Source: Diphasiastrum complanatum
Taxonomy: Eukaryota > Streptophyta > Lycopodiopsida > Lycopodiales > Lycopodiaceae
Direction: 5' to 3'
DNA: 64,000 nucleotides
Assembly (NCBI GenBank): GCA_029204225.1
Contig: CM055102.1
Location: 31,490,607 to 31,554,606, forward strand
Shown: one piece after another, positions 44,840 through 56,959 of the stretch
Numbering within the stretch: the first letter of the stretch is position 1
Layout: every line of letters begins with the position of its first letter
Notes under the pieces: generated by a model
The model's input: only the letters and a program-made list of their open reading frames with translations
Database searches by the model: none
Told to the model about the DNA's origin: nothing
Position numbers and translations under genes: made by a program

Positions 44840-45560
44840 TGTTGTAATGACTTAAAGTTGTTTATTTCTAAGCCTAAGTCTAGAAGATTGGAACTTAAAC
44901 TAGTCTGAATAAGTTCAGCTTAAGTTAGTTCAGTTGTTTATGGTCCATTGGGGGTTTGTCCCATGGTGCCAAGTTAAGCCTATGTGGTCTACTTGTCCCA
45001 TAGTGCCTTTTTGTAAGTGACCACCACTCCAAGCATATATAGGAGTGAACGAGTCCATTTTGTGGCAAGAACCTCATTTGCAATACATCCCTATCTTTCT
45101 CTCTGAGTGTTCTCCCTTGTATGGTTTCATGTACTGTGTTACTTCACATTGTATTGTATATTATTCATATGGCATTTTGAACTATGGTTTGCACAGTCTG
45201 CATTTTTTAACTGTTTCGTCGCACAGTTCGCAATTTTTATTCATGAGGAAAATACATCACTAAGTCAAAAACACTTAGAAAATTATTCTGGCCAACTATT
45301 CCGACACTGTCGCATTTTTCGCATTTCGAAAAAATGTGACAGTGTCTTATAAATGCCTTAGAAATGTTTTCTAGCCTACTGTCGCATTTTTCGCATTTCG
45401 AAAATAAGCAACATAGTCTCCAAATGTTTTTCAGGCCTGTCATGCTCTTTCGCCCTTCGAAAAAAAACCCAACACTGTCGGGTTTTTCGCCCTTCGAAAA
45501 ATGCGACACTGCCATTAAAATCGCAAAGGCATTTTTTAGCAAAGTGGGAAGGTCTACAGC
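44840..45560 (+). repeat. 3' LTR of the 42.3-45.6 kb element (right end approximate)
   Basis: It begins TGTTGTAATGAC and has a TATA-like catatatagg near 45035. From 45303 to about 45520 there are four copies of a hairpin-forming motif around TTTTTCGCATTTCGAAAA. No matching 5' LTR is present before 42.3 kb. The right end is not defined. Confidence 0.45.
45303..45346. repeat. near-perfect hairpin in the LTR
   Basis: The arms are gacactgtcgcattttt and its reverse complement aaaaatgtgacagtgtc (one G:T-type mismatch), enclosing cgcatttcga. Related stem-loops recur up to 45520. Confidence 0.8.
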
Positions 45561-45569
45561 TTGAAGTAA

Positions 45570-46221
45570 CGGGTAGAAAGCGGCTGATGCACGGAGGACA
45601 GTGACAAGAAACTAGAATCAGATTTGATTAAGCCTAATGTATTTCTTTTTATTAGAGGTTTAACTTAATCAATTCCCTGGATTGATCACATAAAGGATCA
45701 ACGAAGGATATAGAGATAAAGAGAAAAAGAAGATAGAGATCACGGATATAGAACAAATAGAACTATAAAAGTTTGAGACAGCTTCAGAGTGAGTTTACAG
45801 ATTAGCAGTAGCTAGTCATATTACTCGTGAGAGAGAACATCTCTCTTGCGACAATGCGTAGATCTGGAAAACAGACAGCGCTCAAGAAAATATTATAAAT
45901 TCAGTTCTGACAATAGAAGCGATTTTCGCAATGTTCTATTCTGTGATGTGTATGATCTACAATATTGAAATGCATGCAAGCAGTAGATAACTTTCCGCTA
46001 TTGTTTTACTCAACATTATCTGTTGTTTACAAGTTCAATTTTACAACAAATCATCAGAGACGTTCTGGGGCTTGGAAGAGAATGAAATTGTAGTCAGTAG
46101 CAGTAGCTACGGCTGCCAAGTCGGCTCTATCCGGCCTTCATCTCCGGTTCAACCCGAGATCCCAACTTCCCATCAGTGGTATCAGGGGGCGATTGATTCT
46201 TGGATCAGTGGTATCAGAGCC
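45570..46221 (+). repeat. 5' LTR and PBS of a Copia remnant (left end approximate)
   Basis: The TATA box aactataaaag lies near 45763. LTR-like sequence ends near 46175 (cccatca). The PBS tggtatcagagcc is at 46209-46221, and an imperfect copy (tggtatcag) lies 32 bp upstream at 46177. Confidence 0.55.
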
Positions 46222-46263
46222 ATCCTTCAACTCTATCGGAGCCCTGTCTGATTCTTTCATGCT

Positions 46264-46840
46264 ATGGCATTCATTAGCAGCATTCAATCAAAGATCTGCA
46301 TGATCCTTGACTCCTCAGGATCAAACTTCCTAGCATGGAAGGTGAAGACTTATCTCATACTGAAAGGAGAAGGTCTATGGCCCTATGTTGATGACACAGA
46401 AGAGATGCCCACAACCACTGGTAAAGAGCTACGGGAAGGGAGAGAAAGAAATGACAAGGCAGTAGCCGTCCTATCTTCCTCCATCGAAGACAACTTGACG
46501 CTTGATCAGGACATAAAGTAGAATTCGAATGTGATCAATGCAAAGTAGTTGATAGGACATGCAAGATCCTACCACTCGAAAAGAGGCATGGATACTTGTA
46601 TAGATTAAGTCATTGCTTTTCTGCCTCTAGTCAGGTGCTTTCAAGCAAATAAAAGTTTACTTTGGCATTATAGACTTGGTCACCTGAATCATGCTTTTGT
46701 ACAACAAATGTCTAAACATTCTATTGTTCTTGATCTAGACTATCCTGTTAATAAAGTTGAGTTACTTGTTTGTCAAGACTGTTTAGTTGGTAAACAGACT
46801 AGGAAACCATTTAGATCAAGCCAAGATAAAAATATATGAT
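46264..46840 (+). pseudogene. Copia gag start fused to GAG-pre-integrase by deletion
   Basis: ATG at 46264, gag N-terminus: ILDSSGSNFLAWKVKTYLIL, then VAVLSSSIEDNLTL up to the stop at 46519. From about 46525 the sequence jumps to the end of protease and pre-integrase (FECDQCKVVDRTCK, then WHYRLGHLNH-like and CQDCLVGKQTRKPF) and stops near 46840. The joined part is of the same family as the Copia element at 6.4-11.7 kb, so the fragment shows the gag start missing there. The rest of pol is absent. Confidence 0.65.
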
Positions 46841-47029
46841 AAAATATATCAAGATAAAGTTGCACTTTTGAAATTTTTGAGTGTATTTGGTGTGCAAGTT
46901 AATTGATTATACTAGTTTTCATACAAAATAAGGCTCAAAAGCACATGTGTTGAAGATTTCCAAAGTCTCTTTTTGAGTTGCAAGTGGTTCTTTAGTTTTA
47001 CTTTATGTAGGAGAATAATTAAGTCTTCC

Positions 47030-48100
47030 TATATAACAGCATAATTTCAATCTGAATTTGATTAAAGCCATTGAACCCATCCAAGAACCTATAAAGTTCA
47101 TGACCCACAACCTTGTCCAAAATGTACTCTATTAACAACAATAGAAAATGATCCTTAATGGTAAAAGAATTTCATTTACGGTAATTCACACAAACCCGTA
47201 AATTTTTACTTTTCTTAGGAACAATGACAATTGGGCTCAACCAAGGTGTATAATCGATGGCATATATAAACCCCACCTTCCCCAATTTTTCAATTTCCAC
47301 TCGAACTGGTTCAACATGTTTGGGATTCATACGGTATCAATGCTGAGGTTTGGCATCAATATTGATATCAATAGTCATCATATGTCCATGCAAAAACACC
47401 CTTGTAAATCTGGAAAAGTTTCGTGGGTTGGAAGGAGCACAAGCACATCAACATGCTAATAAGGGTGATTATTTTCAACAAACAACAAAAATGGAGAGGC
47501 AACAAGCAAGATTATAAGTGCCTCCCTTTATAGCAATTATTGATTCAAATTATTTACCTAATCTAGACCTAGCAAAAGTTCTCCAAGAATAGCAATTAGC
47601 TACCCTGGACATGCTACATAGTGAGGTTTCTTTCTCTAGCAAGCAATTAAAAAAGAGCCATCTGTATGTATAATTATGGGTGTTGACGATTAATCTACAT
47701 TGTGACAAGAGTGAAAAGGGTTGGAGTGCAATGTTAAGGTATCAACTAAAGCAAGAAAATGAAAAAATGACCCATTCATAGTGAAAGAAATATGTCCAAA
47801 TATTTCATTATATTGATGTGAGGTAGAAGACATCAAACACAAAGTAGATGCATTTTCCATTGTGCATAAATTATTTTCTCTAGAAGCTACTATGATTGAT
47901 GGAAAATTTGGCATTACCATCATATCTTGCTCATCATACAGAAAATTGGGATCGACAAAGAGTACTCATGCAACATTTACAATCATATTAGAAGATCATC
48001 TCATAGTTTAATCACTAGGTGTGAAAAATGACATCCATGTCAAGTTTGCTGGCATCCGATTAGTTTTTAAATTTATTGTTATCAAGTTAGAAATGCCACA
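47030..48100 (-). pseudogene. Gypsy RT remnant
   Basis: On the minus strand, about 47030-47400, a degraded RT start can be read: YRMNPKHVEPVRVEIEKL, VGFIYAIDYTPWLSPIVIVP, KNLRVCVNYRK, a stop, then SFTIKDHFLL and YRFLDGFNGFNQIQI. These match conserved blocks of Gypsy RT before the YxDD box. Sequence to 48100 is probably the upstream protease-linker region but is too decayed to assign. Confidence 0.65.
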
Positions 48101-49858
48101 TCATATAAAATCTACTAGATAGATGAAGACTATCGTTATCAAAATGCTACTAGAATCAAGTCAACTTGCAAATTGAGATACGACTATGAATATTGATTCA
48201 TTGACACATGACAAATTCAACAAAACAAAATAAAACGTTGGCAAGCTGAGCCACAACTATTTGTTTAATTGATATATTTGAAAATGAAAAATGCAAAAAA
48301 CAAGTGTTGTTGAGATGAGTTCCAAACATATATATAGTTAGTTATAAATCAATTATTATAACAATCATATTAATCTCGATAGTCCAAGTTCAATGGACAA
48401 TGAAAATTGAATAGGTACATAATTGAACAACATTGGATGTCATAGTATATACATAGAGAGAGAAAAATATCATCTCAGTTTGTCTTTCATTTGGCTAGAA
48501 AAAAACGCTTGCACTTTTTTTTTTTTAATGTTTTCACAAAGTCTTTATCCAAATCATTTCTCCAATCCACTTCTATAACCTTCTTCATCCATTTTCCCAC
48601 ACATGGTGATTTGGTCTATCATGCTTGAGTTAGGGCTTGCTCATGCTGATTCGTACTTTGTAATTCCATGAGTTTGCTCAACCTAACGAAATGTTCCAAT
48701 CTATATCGTTAATATATTTTGATTATAATAAATAGAAAATTTATTTTTCAACTATCCAAATGGACAATAAGTTACTAAGATTAAAGAAAATGGATAGTCT
48801 ATAAATAGACTATCAATTCCGCTAAATTGAGCTACCTCAACTTTCACATAATAATCCACATGAACAGTAACATCCTAAGAACTTGATAAAACATTTTTCC
48901 AAAGCCATGACGATAGTGGTTTCAATAGTGACACTTATTGTGGAGTTTTTGGCTTTTTATTGTTGTTGTGGTGAAAATAACTATTGTCTTCAACCCATTA
49001 ATCTAAATAATAACAGGAATTGTGGGTCATTAAATATGCACTAGAATTTATCTTTTTACACTATTCTTGGCATGTTGGAGATGTTGATCAATGATTTGAG
49101 ACAAGTGATTATATAGTAGCATTACCTAAAATTTGAAAACTAGAAAGCAAATGAAAGACAACTTTAATAATGGTATAAAAAATAGGTACATGATATAGAT
49201 GTGCTCCCATATCTCCAGGGATTTGCATAATTGTAACTATTTGGTAACATTGGTCACCAAGTATCAGATCTGACAAGGAGTATCAAGTGCAAAAAAAATG
49301 TGGCAGCATAAACAAGCACAAGTCTAAGAAAATAAATTGCCAAAGTTTTGACACACAAAAAGATTACACTTTTACATAAGATAGTAGTGACCACCTAATA
49401 AATGATGCGCATCTCAGACATTCTCCAGCTTAGCTTCATCTTTAAACAAAATTTTCAAAAACTTGTGTTTCAACTAGAAACTATGTTGGCCTTAATAATT
49501 AAACGCTAAAGTCTGAAGTTCTATCTGACTATAATGGTCCAATTATTGAGTCATTCGGTCACTTGGATTTGCTCACTAGTTATGATCAACGGGCACACCC
49601 TAACAAAGAACAATGCCCAACACCAATTTGGTATAAGTAGACATGGCTCCTGTCATTTTGTGATTATCCTTAGGGTTCTTGAGCGCTTATTTGTGAAAAT
49701 TTTGGTGGCCATGTTCCTTTACAATAGGATCTACATACCTATTACCAACTTATTGTTCTATTAGTTTATTGCTTCATGGATCATTTTGCGTGGACATGTT
49801 CTAAAGTTGACACTAAAGACTTTCAAAGTAAGACGAGAGTGTTAGCACTACTAGTTAT
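48101..49858. other. AT-rich DNA without recognisable features
   Basis: No coding homology, repeat pair or structured RNA was noticed in this stretch. It is probably very old element DNA. Confidence 0.4.
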
Positions 49859-50590
49859 TGTTGGAAAAAGGAAAGAAGACCGACACAACAAAAACTACAT
49901 TCAATAGATGCAAATGTTGAGCTCTGCGGAATGATTCTTCTTCACATGACTATGCCTATCAAATTCGAACCATACTATCGTGACAAGAGTCGCATTTGAT
50001 TCTACTTGATTCTAACTTTGAAATCATTAGAGTCTATGAGATTGATTACGTAGACAAACATAAGCATAGTAGAGTATTGATATGTTTGATGCTTAGGCAA
50101 AACTATTAGAGAATAAAATAAGATAATATTTGAAAAAGCATACATTCATTCTGACATGATACTGAATGTAATTAGAGCATAGGATTGTATTCTGTAAGTA
50201 GCATGTACAAATTAGATGAATTACGAGCACAAGACTATAGTGGATGCAGCGACGTACTCATAAATAATTTTGAATATTGATCGTCTCTGTTTGACACACT
50301 TCCGCTAATAAGCAAAGAATTGCAGCTAATAATACTCTCTCATGAATTGAGTTCTTGAATCTTGATTGATTTAACTTCAGAAAAGCTTGTAGGAAGTTTG
50401 GTTACAAACAGAGAACTTTGAAATTTCAATGAAAATTTGAGCAGAGCTTCGCTAGCAAAGGTGACAAATGACTCGAATTTAGCCCTTATATAACGGAATT
50501 TAGAGTACATATTAGGTGAAATCCACTTTCCCTTGTTCAGCTCCACCCAAATTTTGGCAGGGTCCTTCTTCATAAAATTCTAAGACCTCA
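49859..50590 (-). repeat. decayed solo-type Copia LTR
   Basis: It starts tgttggaaaaagg, and further blocks match the LTR at 6444: gactatgcctatcaaattcgaa against gactacgcctatcagagacgaa, and gattacgtag in both. Similarity fades to the right. No internal region is attached. The right end is uncertain. Confidence 0.4.
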
Positions 50591-51511
50591 GAGAAGTCTG
50601 CGAGCGTTCAGAAGGTGATTTGATTGCCCTAAAAAGGTTCTGCGAGGGTTAAGACTATCTGCGAGGGTTCAACTCTCATAAGAAGTCATCTCTCGCACAA
50701 TATGTTACTATGATTGGATTTTCAAGATCAAACCATGTAGGCAAGCTAATTGCACTGCTTTGATTCCATTTAGGCACCTTGCGAGGGTTGGTAGGATGAT
50801 CTTGATGCTCTGCGAGGATTTTGAAGATTCAGCTTCTAGAAACACTTGCACACACTAAAAAATGAAGAATTTCTCATCAAGAACTCTTGCAGAGATTTTT
50901 ATGGATGCATCTGGGTCAGATTTAGTGACTGTCTAAGTTTCAAGAGCTATCTCCCAGGGGATCTCCAAAAATCATGAAAAAAGTACTCTTTTAGAGTGTT
51001 TTTTTTTTTGACGAGATCTTGAGATTTTCTAATTTTTAACTTTTGCAAACTGGTAATCAGCTTCATCCATGCTTGATCTGACTATTGTAGTTTTTTAGAC
51101 GTTTTGATGGACATCTGGTAACAGATCCATCAGTTTTTGGTGAATTTTGCCCTTAATTTGCCATAGTTACTGAGATCGAGGTCTCTGATCTGCAAATTTA
51201 GGGGACTTATTGGCATAATCTGATGATCTGCTTCCTTCTTGATCCCATATGGATCTGGATCCCCCTTGGATCTTGATGGATTTCCCCAATCTTGCCAGAT
51301 CTGGCCGAATCTTGATGGATTGGCTTGATCTTCCTAGATTTAGTGGTGATGGCCTATTAGAATAGCTTTTCATAATGTGCCACCAACAATTTGGATCTAT
51401 CTCACCGTGGCGGCCAGTACTTGTGCAACCGGCTACCGTTGATGGGTGTATCGAACGGTGTCCCATCTAGCTTCTCTAAATTCACGGCTCCATGATTAAG
51501 AATTTCCTTGA
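50591..51511. other. unassigned DNA with TGCGAGGGTT motifs
   Basis: Several copies of tgcgagggtt or tgcgagcgtt lie at 50600-50830, like those in the leader at 58.7-59.4 kb. Otherwise there is nothing coding. Confidence 0.35.
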
Positions 51512-51516
51512 TCCAA

Positions 51517-53767
51517 TGTAGCGCAAGCATCCCAAAGGGAGCCGGGAACCACGACTTAGCTTCCCAGCCTTCAACTCTTGCCGTCCAAACCCACTTGACA
51601 TACAAGCAGCCAACTCGCCAACAACGATCAGACTTAACCAACTGGAAGTTCAGAAACCAACATTGAGATCCAACCTGGCACCATGCCAGATCGAGGGTCC
51701 CGATGTGGGTGACTTCCCTTTCGCACCTGGATTTCCCTCCTTGTCCCAGCCTGATCTTGATACTTTTCTTTTTTGGCTCTTTAAGGTAGGCAAAGATTGA
51801 GTACTCCGCAATGCACCTCTCCCTTAGCTTGAAGTAGCTGTCTTTGAATCAACCCAAATGTAACCATTGACCTCGTGGAGAGCCAAAGGGTCGCACCAGT
51901 TTGATCCGCATACGAACTATCTCTTCGTGTTCATTTGAAGCACCACGTCCGTCGCACAAAACTTGACTTTCACAATTCCATCACTGGTCAGTTGCCTCAC
52001 AGTCAAAACAAGAAGTGTACATCTAGCTTGGCTTCAAGTAGCTCTCTTTGAATCAGAAAAATGCACCTAGAGTTTGCACTAGTCTGATCTCAACATGAAC
52101 TGTCCCTTAGCATCCGTTCGAAGTACCAAGTCTCTCGTGCAAGACTCAACTTTCACAGTTCCTTCGTTGATCAGCTGCTTTACATGTAACACCTTCAGCG
52201 TACTCATTATGTCTTCTCATTATTGCTGGTCCAGAGAAAGCCTATGACAAGCTTTCCTTTCCACAACAAAAACTTGTCAACTTATTAGGTCCAAAGTTTG
52301 CTAGTCTCCTCGTGTGAGTACGGCTAGGTCGCCTTGAATTTGCCCCCGTTTTGATCAACTTTCATTCAAAATTTGCCCCAAGAGAGAGGTGTGTGTGATA
52401 GTTTCCCTCCACTTATAAAAATAGTTGATTGGACTTAGAGTAGAGTTCTCAGACAAAAAGCCTTTCCAACACTTTGCTTCCCATCTGCTAGGATTATGAC
52501 TTGATCCAACTTGTTGCCATTCTTTGAAGAGGATCCTAGTCTTTTTCCCCTTTGAGGAAAAAACCCAACTGATACTGGACATCGCCCATGCTCAGTGAGT
52601 TTCAGTTCCGAAGGTAGCCATCCCAAATGAAGACCAACTGCTCCATAGAAGATCTCCCTTGAAATTGCTCTTTCCAACTTTGACTTCCTGCTTGCATCTG
52701 GTGGGCGTCGTCGCAAATGAAACTAACCCAAGAAACAGGCTAGCCATCCATCCTTTGAAAAATCCAGTCGTTTCGTTGTCGTTCACATGCGAGTACTTGA
52801 ACTGCGAATCCGCCCCACAGATTATGTAGTCCACTTTGTTTGATGGTGTCAGCCTTCAAAAGAAAGGTTCCTTCTCGAGCCATAAGCTCCTTGTATCACA
52901 AGCCTATCATGCAAACCAGGCAAAGCACGAGTACTAAGACTCACCACGAATACATGCAAGCAAGACACTCAGGCAAATTTACTAACAGGTAACAAAGACA
53001 AGGTCCCCTTTGAGATAGTCCTGCCAAAGGACCTTTGTCTGGCCGTGCCCATACAGATCGATCACAAAAACAGCCCACAGAGAACACCCCTCCAACTATT
53101 CGTGCTTTCACCATTAAGCTGCACATTCCCTCAGTCACACCCCACCAAATCTGGTCGATAGCCCTTATAGCTAAACGATCGGCAGCTATCCCGCACCGGC
53201 AGCTAACCACCCGTGCTTTACACCCGAATTCGAGCAGCATCTTTGAGCCCATACAATTCAAATATGTCACCCCACACCCCACAAGGCACAGACCGTGCTT
53301 TCACCTACCTAGGTAGCACTTTGCCTTATCTGTCCTACGTGCAGACAGCTTTAGGCCCGAACTGCGAGAACTGATCGTGCTTACACTTCGAGGGCAACAC
53401 TTTGACTCATCAAGTCCCCTGTTCTGTTGACCACCCCGACCGTGGACGCACCTGTGCTTACATTGTGGGTAGCACCTTGCACAACAGTTGTCTTGATGAA
53501 CCCCAAACAGTGGCCATTTCCGTGAGATCCGCATAGCTGACCGGCCAGTCGGCTCTGATACCACATGTAGCACAGGCATCCCAAAGGGAGCCGGGAACCA
53601 CGACTTATCTTCCCAGCCTTCAACTCTTGCCGTCCAAACCCACTTGACATACAAGCAACCAACTCGCCAACAACAATTAGACTTAACCAACTGGAAGTTC
53701 AGAAACCAACATTGAGATCCAACCTGGCGCCATGCTAGATCGGGGGTCCCGATGTGGGTGACTTCCC
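51517..53767 (-). mobile_element. small non-autonomous LTR element, 2,251 bp, 202-bp LTRs
   Basis: Direct repeats 51517-51718 and 53566-53767 are both 202 bp, differ at nine positions by hand count, and are flanked by TCCAA (51512-51516 and 53768-53772), a 5-bp target-site duplication. The minus strand has TGGTATCAGAGCC (53551-53563), the initiator-Met PBS, two bases inside the right LTR. The element is therefore on the minus strand. The 1.85-kb interior has no gag or pol motif. It holds a degenerate tandem duplication (period about 204 bp, 51820-52200) and a set of about 80-bp repeats near the PBS (53095-53490). Confidence 0.8.
53095..53490. repeat. degenerate tandem repeats of about 80 bp near the PBS
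   Basis: The core gtgctt(t)acac or gtgctttcacc recurs near 53099, 53211, 53291, 53374 and 53453, usually followed by (g)agcac or (g)cacttt about 20 bp later. They lie in the leader of the 2.25-kb element. Confidence 0.55.
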
Positions 53768-54023
53768 TCCAAGCAAGCTACCCAACATACATCAAACTTA
53801 ACCAACTCGAAGCTTCATTACAAACGAGTTACATCCATTCCACGCAAGTGGTCTGACTTACATCAAACTTAACCAACTGAAAGCTTCGTCACGAGCGCTG
53901 GAAGCCAACCTGGTGCCACACCAGACTGGACAGCCATAAACAAGTAACTTCCACCCAAGCAAGCCATCCAACTCAACCGACAGGTTAGAGTCCGTTCCCC
54001 AAGAGATTAACCCATTCACGTTC

Positions 54024-54640
54024 ATGCAAGGAACACTCAAAACCACAATCCGTGATAGATATGGAGACAACCAGTTCCTAGACCAAATGGTCCCGACAGC
54101 ATACCGCTGGCATCCTGGGATACGACCCTCAGCTGTGTGCCAAATTAAAAAGTTTCAAGCGGCCTTACAACTGGCGCTTTTACCGAACATTGAAACCCAG
54201 AAGGTAATCAGGGTCAGTTTGAGAAAAATCCCACTTTATTGATAAATCTGAGAAGGTTACATTTCAAGTGTGTGACGGACCCTAGTCTCCTGGGCGCTGG
54301 CATGCCAAGGCGAGTGCCAGGACAACATTCCAACCAGGAAGGCTGAGACTTAGTTGGATCTCGCCCTGAGTCGCAACCCGCACTCCCTTATAGTATTGGT
54401 GGGATTCGCCACCTCCCCTCATACCAATACTCTATCCAGGCTGGTAAAGCACGCTTTTTCTCTCTAGGATTCTCTCTCTAGAAAGTCATTTTCTCTCTCT
54501 AGAATTTACTAATCTCCAGGCTTCCTTTAATCATGCCTAGATCGTGTGAGGTGATTGCACATCGATCTGAGCTCTCTGGACTTCGCTAGAATCGATCAAA
54601 GATTTTCAGCCATAAGAACTTGGCGCCAGCTGGATTCTGG
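54024..54640 (+). mobile_element. fragment with short ORF, LTR-like DNA and PBS-like site
   Basis: A 72-codon frame at 54024-54242 (contains RYGDNQFLDQMVPTAYRWHP) has no family that I recognise. It is followed by LTR-like sequence from about 54271 (tgtgacggaccctag) with repeated tctctctagaa. At 54631-54640 ttggcgccag resembles a PBS of the TGGCGCC type, used by some plant Gypsy elements. Gly/Ala/Ser-rich coding-like DNA follows to 54730. Boundaries are uncertain. Confidence 0.3.
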
Positions 54641-54739
54641 TCACAGTGGCGCCGAGAGCAGCAAGGGCGCTGCTGGCGCCGGAGACAATACTGGAGCCAG
54701 TGGCACCGGAAGTAAGGCTTGTAAAGGTAACTTTACAAC

Positions 54740-55542
54740 ATCCGATAAGGACCTTCGCTTGTGAATTTTAATTTTCCCTTGATCGCCTTGGTTTTATACA
54801 TCAGGACCAGATCTCCGGAGCGAAGATCCTTCTTTTGTAACCTGCGATCATGCCATGCTTTGCGCCTTTCCTTTTCAGTTGTCAGTGCATGCATAGCTAG
54901 TAAGCGTGTTTCACAGAGTTTATGCAGAGCTTTGTGGCGTAGATGTAGAGATTTGGATTCATTAAGACGTTGTGTTGTGGCAATCCTTAATGAAGGGACT
55001 AAAAACTATACTGGCATCACAACATCCTGACCATATACCAATTGGAAAGGTGTTTGATCAGTGCTTCCCTTATATGCTGTCCTGAATGCCCACAGAACAA
55101 CATGCAACTCATGTTCCCAATCTGATCTGCTAGCTTCAACTGTTTTCGTGAGCACGCTACACAGGATCTTATTGGATGATTTTGCTTGCCCATTACCACA
55201 AGGATAATAAGGCGTACTAGTTCTATGGATCACAAAGAATTCCTCCAACAGGACCTTGATAGTCCCATTGATGAAATGACTTCTGCAATCGCTGACTAGC
55301 TCCACTGGGCATCCAAAGCGCACAATGATATTTTCATAAAGGAACTTGGCAGTGGTCCTAGCATCAGCTACTCTTAATGCCTTGGCTTCGACCCACTTGT
55401 TGAGATAGTCCGTGGCTACGATAATGTATCGAGCCTGGGAACTCCTTGCTGCAGGGTGAATTGGATCGATGTAATCCAATCCCCACTTTTCGAATGGTGC
55501 TTGGGCTAAGACCGGTTGCAGTAGGTCATACACACATCGCAC
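54740..55542 (-). pseudogene. Gypsy integrase core and C-terminal domain
   Basis: Core: FEKWGLDYIDPI (first Asp), VELVSDCRSHFIN (second Asp), and YYPCGNGQAKSSNKIL, where the third catalytic residue (normally Glu in NGQAE) is Lys. WEHELHVVLWAFRTAYK follows. After stops near 54965-55005, the C-terminal GPY/F-like part reads KAWHDRRLQKKDLRSGDLVL and GKLKFTSEGPYRM, ending near 54740. Loss of the catalytic Glu means this integrase is inactive even apart from the stops. Confidence 0.75.
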
Positions 55543-56093
55543 TTTCTCAAAAGTTCCTCCGTATCCTTATGAATCGTTGGCCACCAACATCTTGATTGCA
55601 CGATCTTGCGAACTGTAATGTCGGATGCAAAATGGCCTCCACCCATGCCTTCAAGTAAAAGTGAAATAATCTGGGTGGCCTCATGAGGGAGAATAAACTG
55701 CCGAAGAATCCCGTCTGGTCCTCTTCGATACAACTGGCTGGCAATCAGCTGATAAGGTCTAGTCTTCAAGATCAATTTTCGCTGATCCGCCTTTGGTAGT
55801 GATTTGTCTGGTTGGCGCCACATTAGATATTCTGGTACTGTATCCACGTAAAATAAGACAGCATCGGCCAACTCATCGTCGGGTTGGGTTGCAACCTCCT
55901 TTCCCTTGATTTGCGACACATGATCTGCCATATAGTGTTGTTTTCCCTTGCGAACTACTATCCGAAAATCAAACTCCAACAACAGAAGTAGCCATCTGGT
56001 GATTCTTCCACTGTTGCACGTTTTTTTAACAAGATAGAGCAAGGGTTGATGGTCCGTATAAAAAGCAAAATGTATGGCCATCAGGTAGTGCAA
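55506..56093 (-). pseudogene. Gypsy RNase H and integrase zinc finger
   Basis: It begins within RNase H (IHFAFYTDHQPLLYLVKK, then RITRWLLLLLEFDFRIVVRK and HYMADHVSQI). It continues through a linker (LKTRPYQLIASQLYRRGPDG) to the H2C2 integrase finger (HEATQIISLLLEGMGGGHFA ... CWWPTIHKDTEELLRKCDVC). The upstream RNase H residues and all of RT are missing. Confidence 0.75.
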
Positions 56094-56749
56094 ATACAGC
56101 CTGCTCTCTGTTTTTTAAGGTGAGTTTCCCTGTACCCCAGTTGTGTACTACTTGCGCACTCCTCAAGCATGGTCTTCCCAGTAATACACGGTATGCAGTT
56201 GGAGATTCAGGTATATCCATGACTACAAAAGTGATCACAAACTGCATGCCTGCTATTTTTATAGGGATATCGACAACTACACCTTTTGGTTTTACACAGG
56301 ATTGATCCGCCAGCTTGATAGCGAATCTTGCTGGCTTCAACCCTTGTAGTGGAGATCAAATTGACACCTAATCCTCCATCTACTACTGCTGCCTCGTCCT
56401 CGTATCTCTTGTGTTTGATTGGCAAAGTGATGTTGTGTTCCTCACTTTCCCATGTTGTCCCGATGTCGAGGACGTTACTTGTTCCTTCATAGCCCGTACA
56501 ATATATGGGCTCAGGCGCTACTGGCTCCTCTTCCACTTTGGCCCATTCAGCTAGAAGGTTTTTTGCTTGTGGTGCAATTCGCAGTAGTTCCCTGAGTGGT
56601 AAACTAACACGGCTTGCCAGTAAAAGTGTGAGCCTTTCATTGCGTGGTTCCTCGGGCTCCACCATGTGAAAAGGTGGTTCATGTTGGTGCAACCGATCGT
56701 TCTGATCAGTGCAGTGGTGAGCCCGCTTGCGGTTCCCATTCGCCGCCAA
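56026..56749 (-). pseudogene. Gypsy aspartic protease region
   Basis: Two overlapping frames (56207-56749 and 56026-56340) joined by a frameshift. HNITLPIKHKRYEDEAAVVD leads into VVDGGLGVNLIS, where the DSG catalytic triad reads DGG. The second frame has DIPIKIAGMQFVITFVVMDI, YRVLLGRPCL and WGTGKLTLKN, the usual protease C-terminal hairpin (VLLGRPWL). The Ser-to-Gly change would still leave the catalytic Asp. Confidence 0.65.
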
Positions 56750-56959
56750 CTGGAGGTTCCGTGGGATTGTCCCTTTCCTGCTCTTTTTCCTCCGCTTGTG
56801 TCTTATGTACCCAGTGTCATATTTTCTAGTACTGTCTTCTTTCTCCCCTCACATTCGGATATGGCACTGAAGTTGAGGGTTGGTCGTCAGTGACCGAGGG
56901 TGGTGGTGAGAGAGCCACTTCCTTTCTCTTATGTGCTCGCGTAACGGCTAATACAGGAG

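Noticed and set aside
52355..53282. Captured host gene inside the 2.25-kb element
   Set aside because: Several short minus-strand frames exist, but none continues across stops into a recognisable domain.
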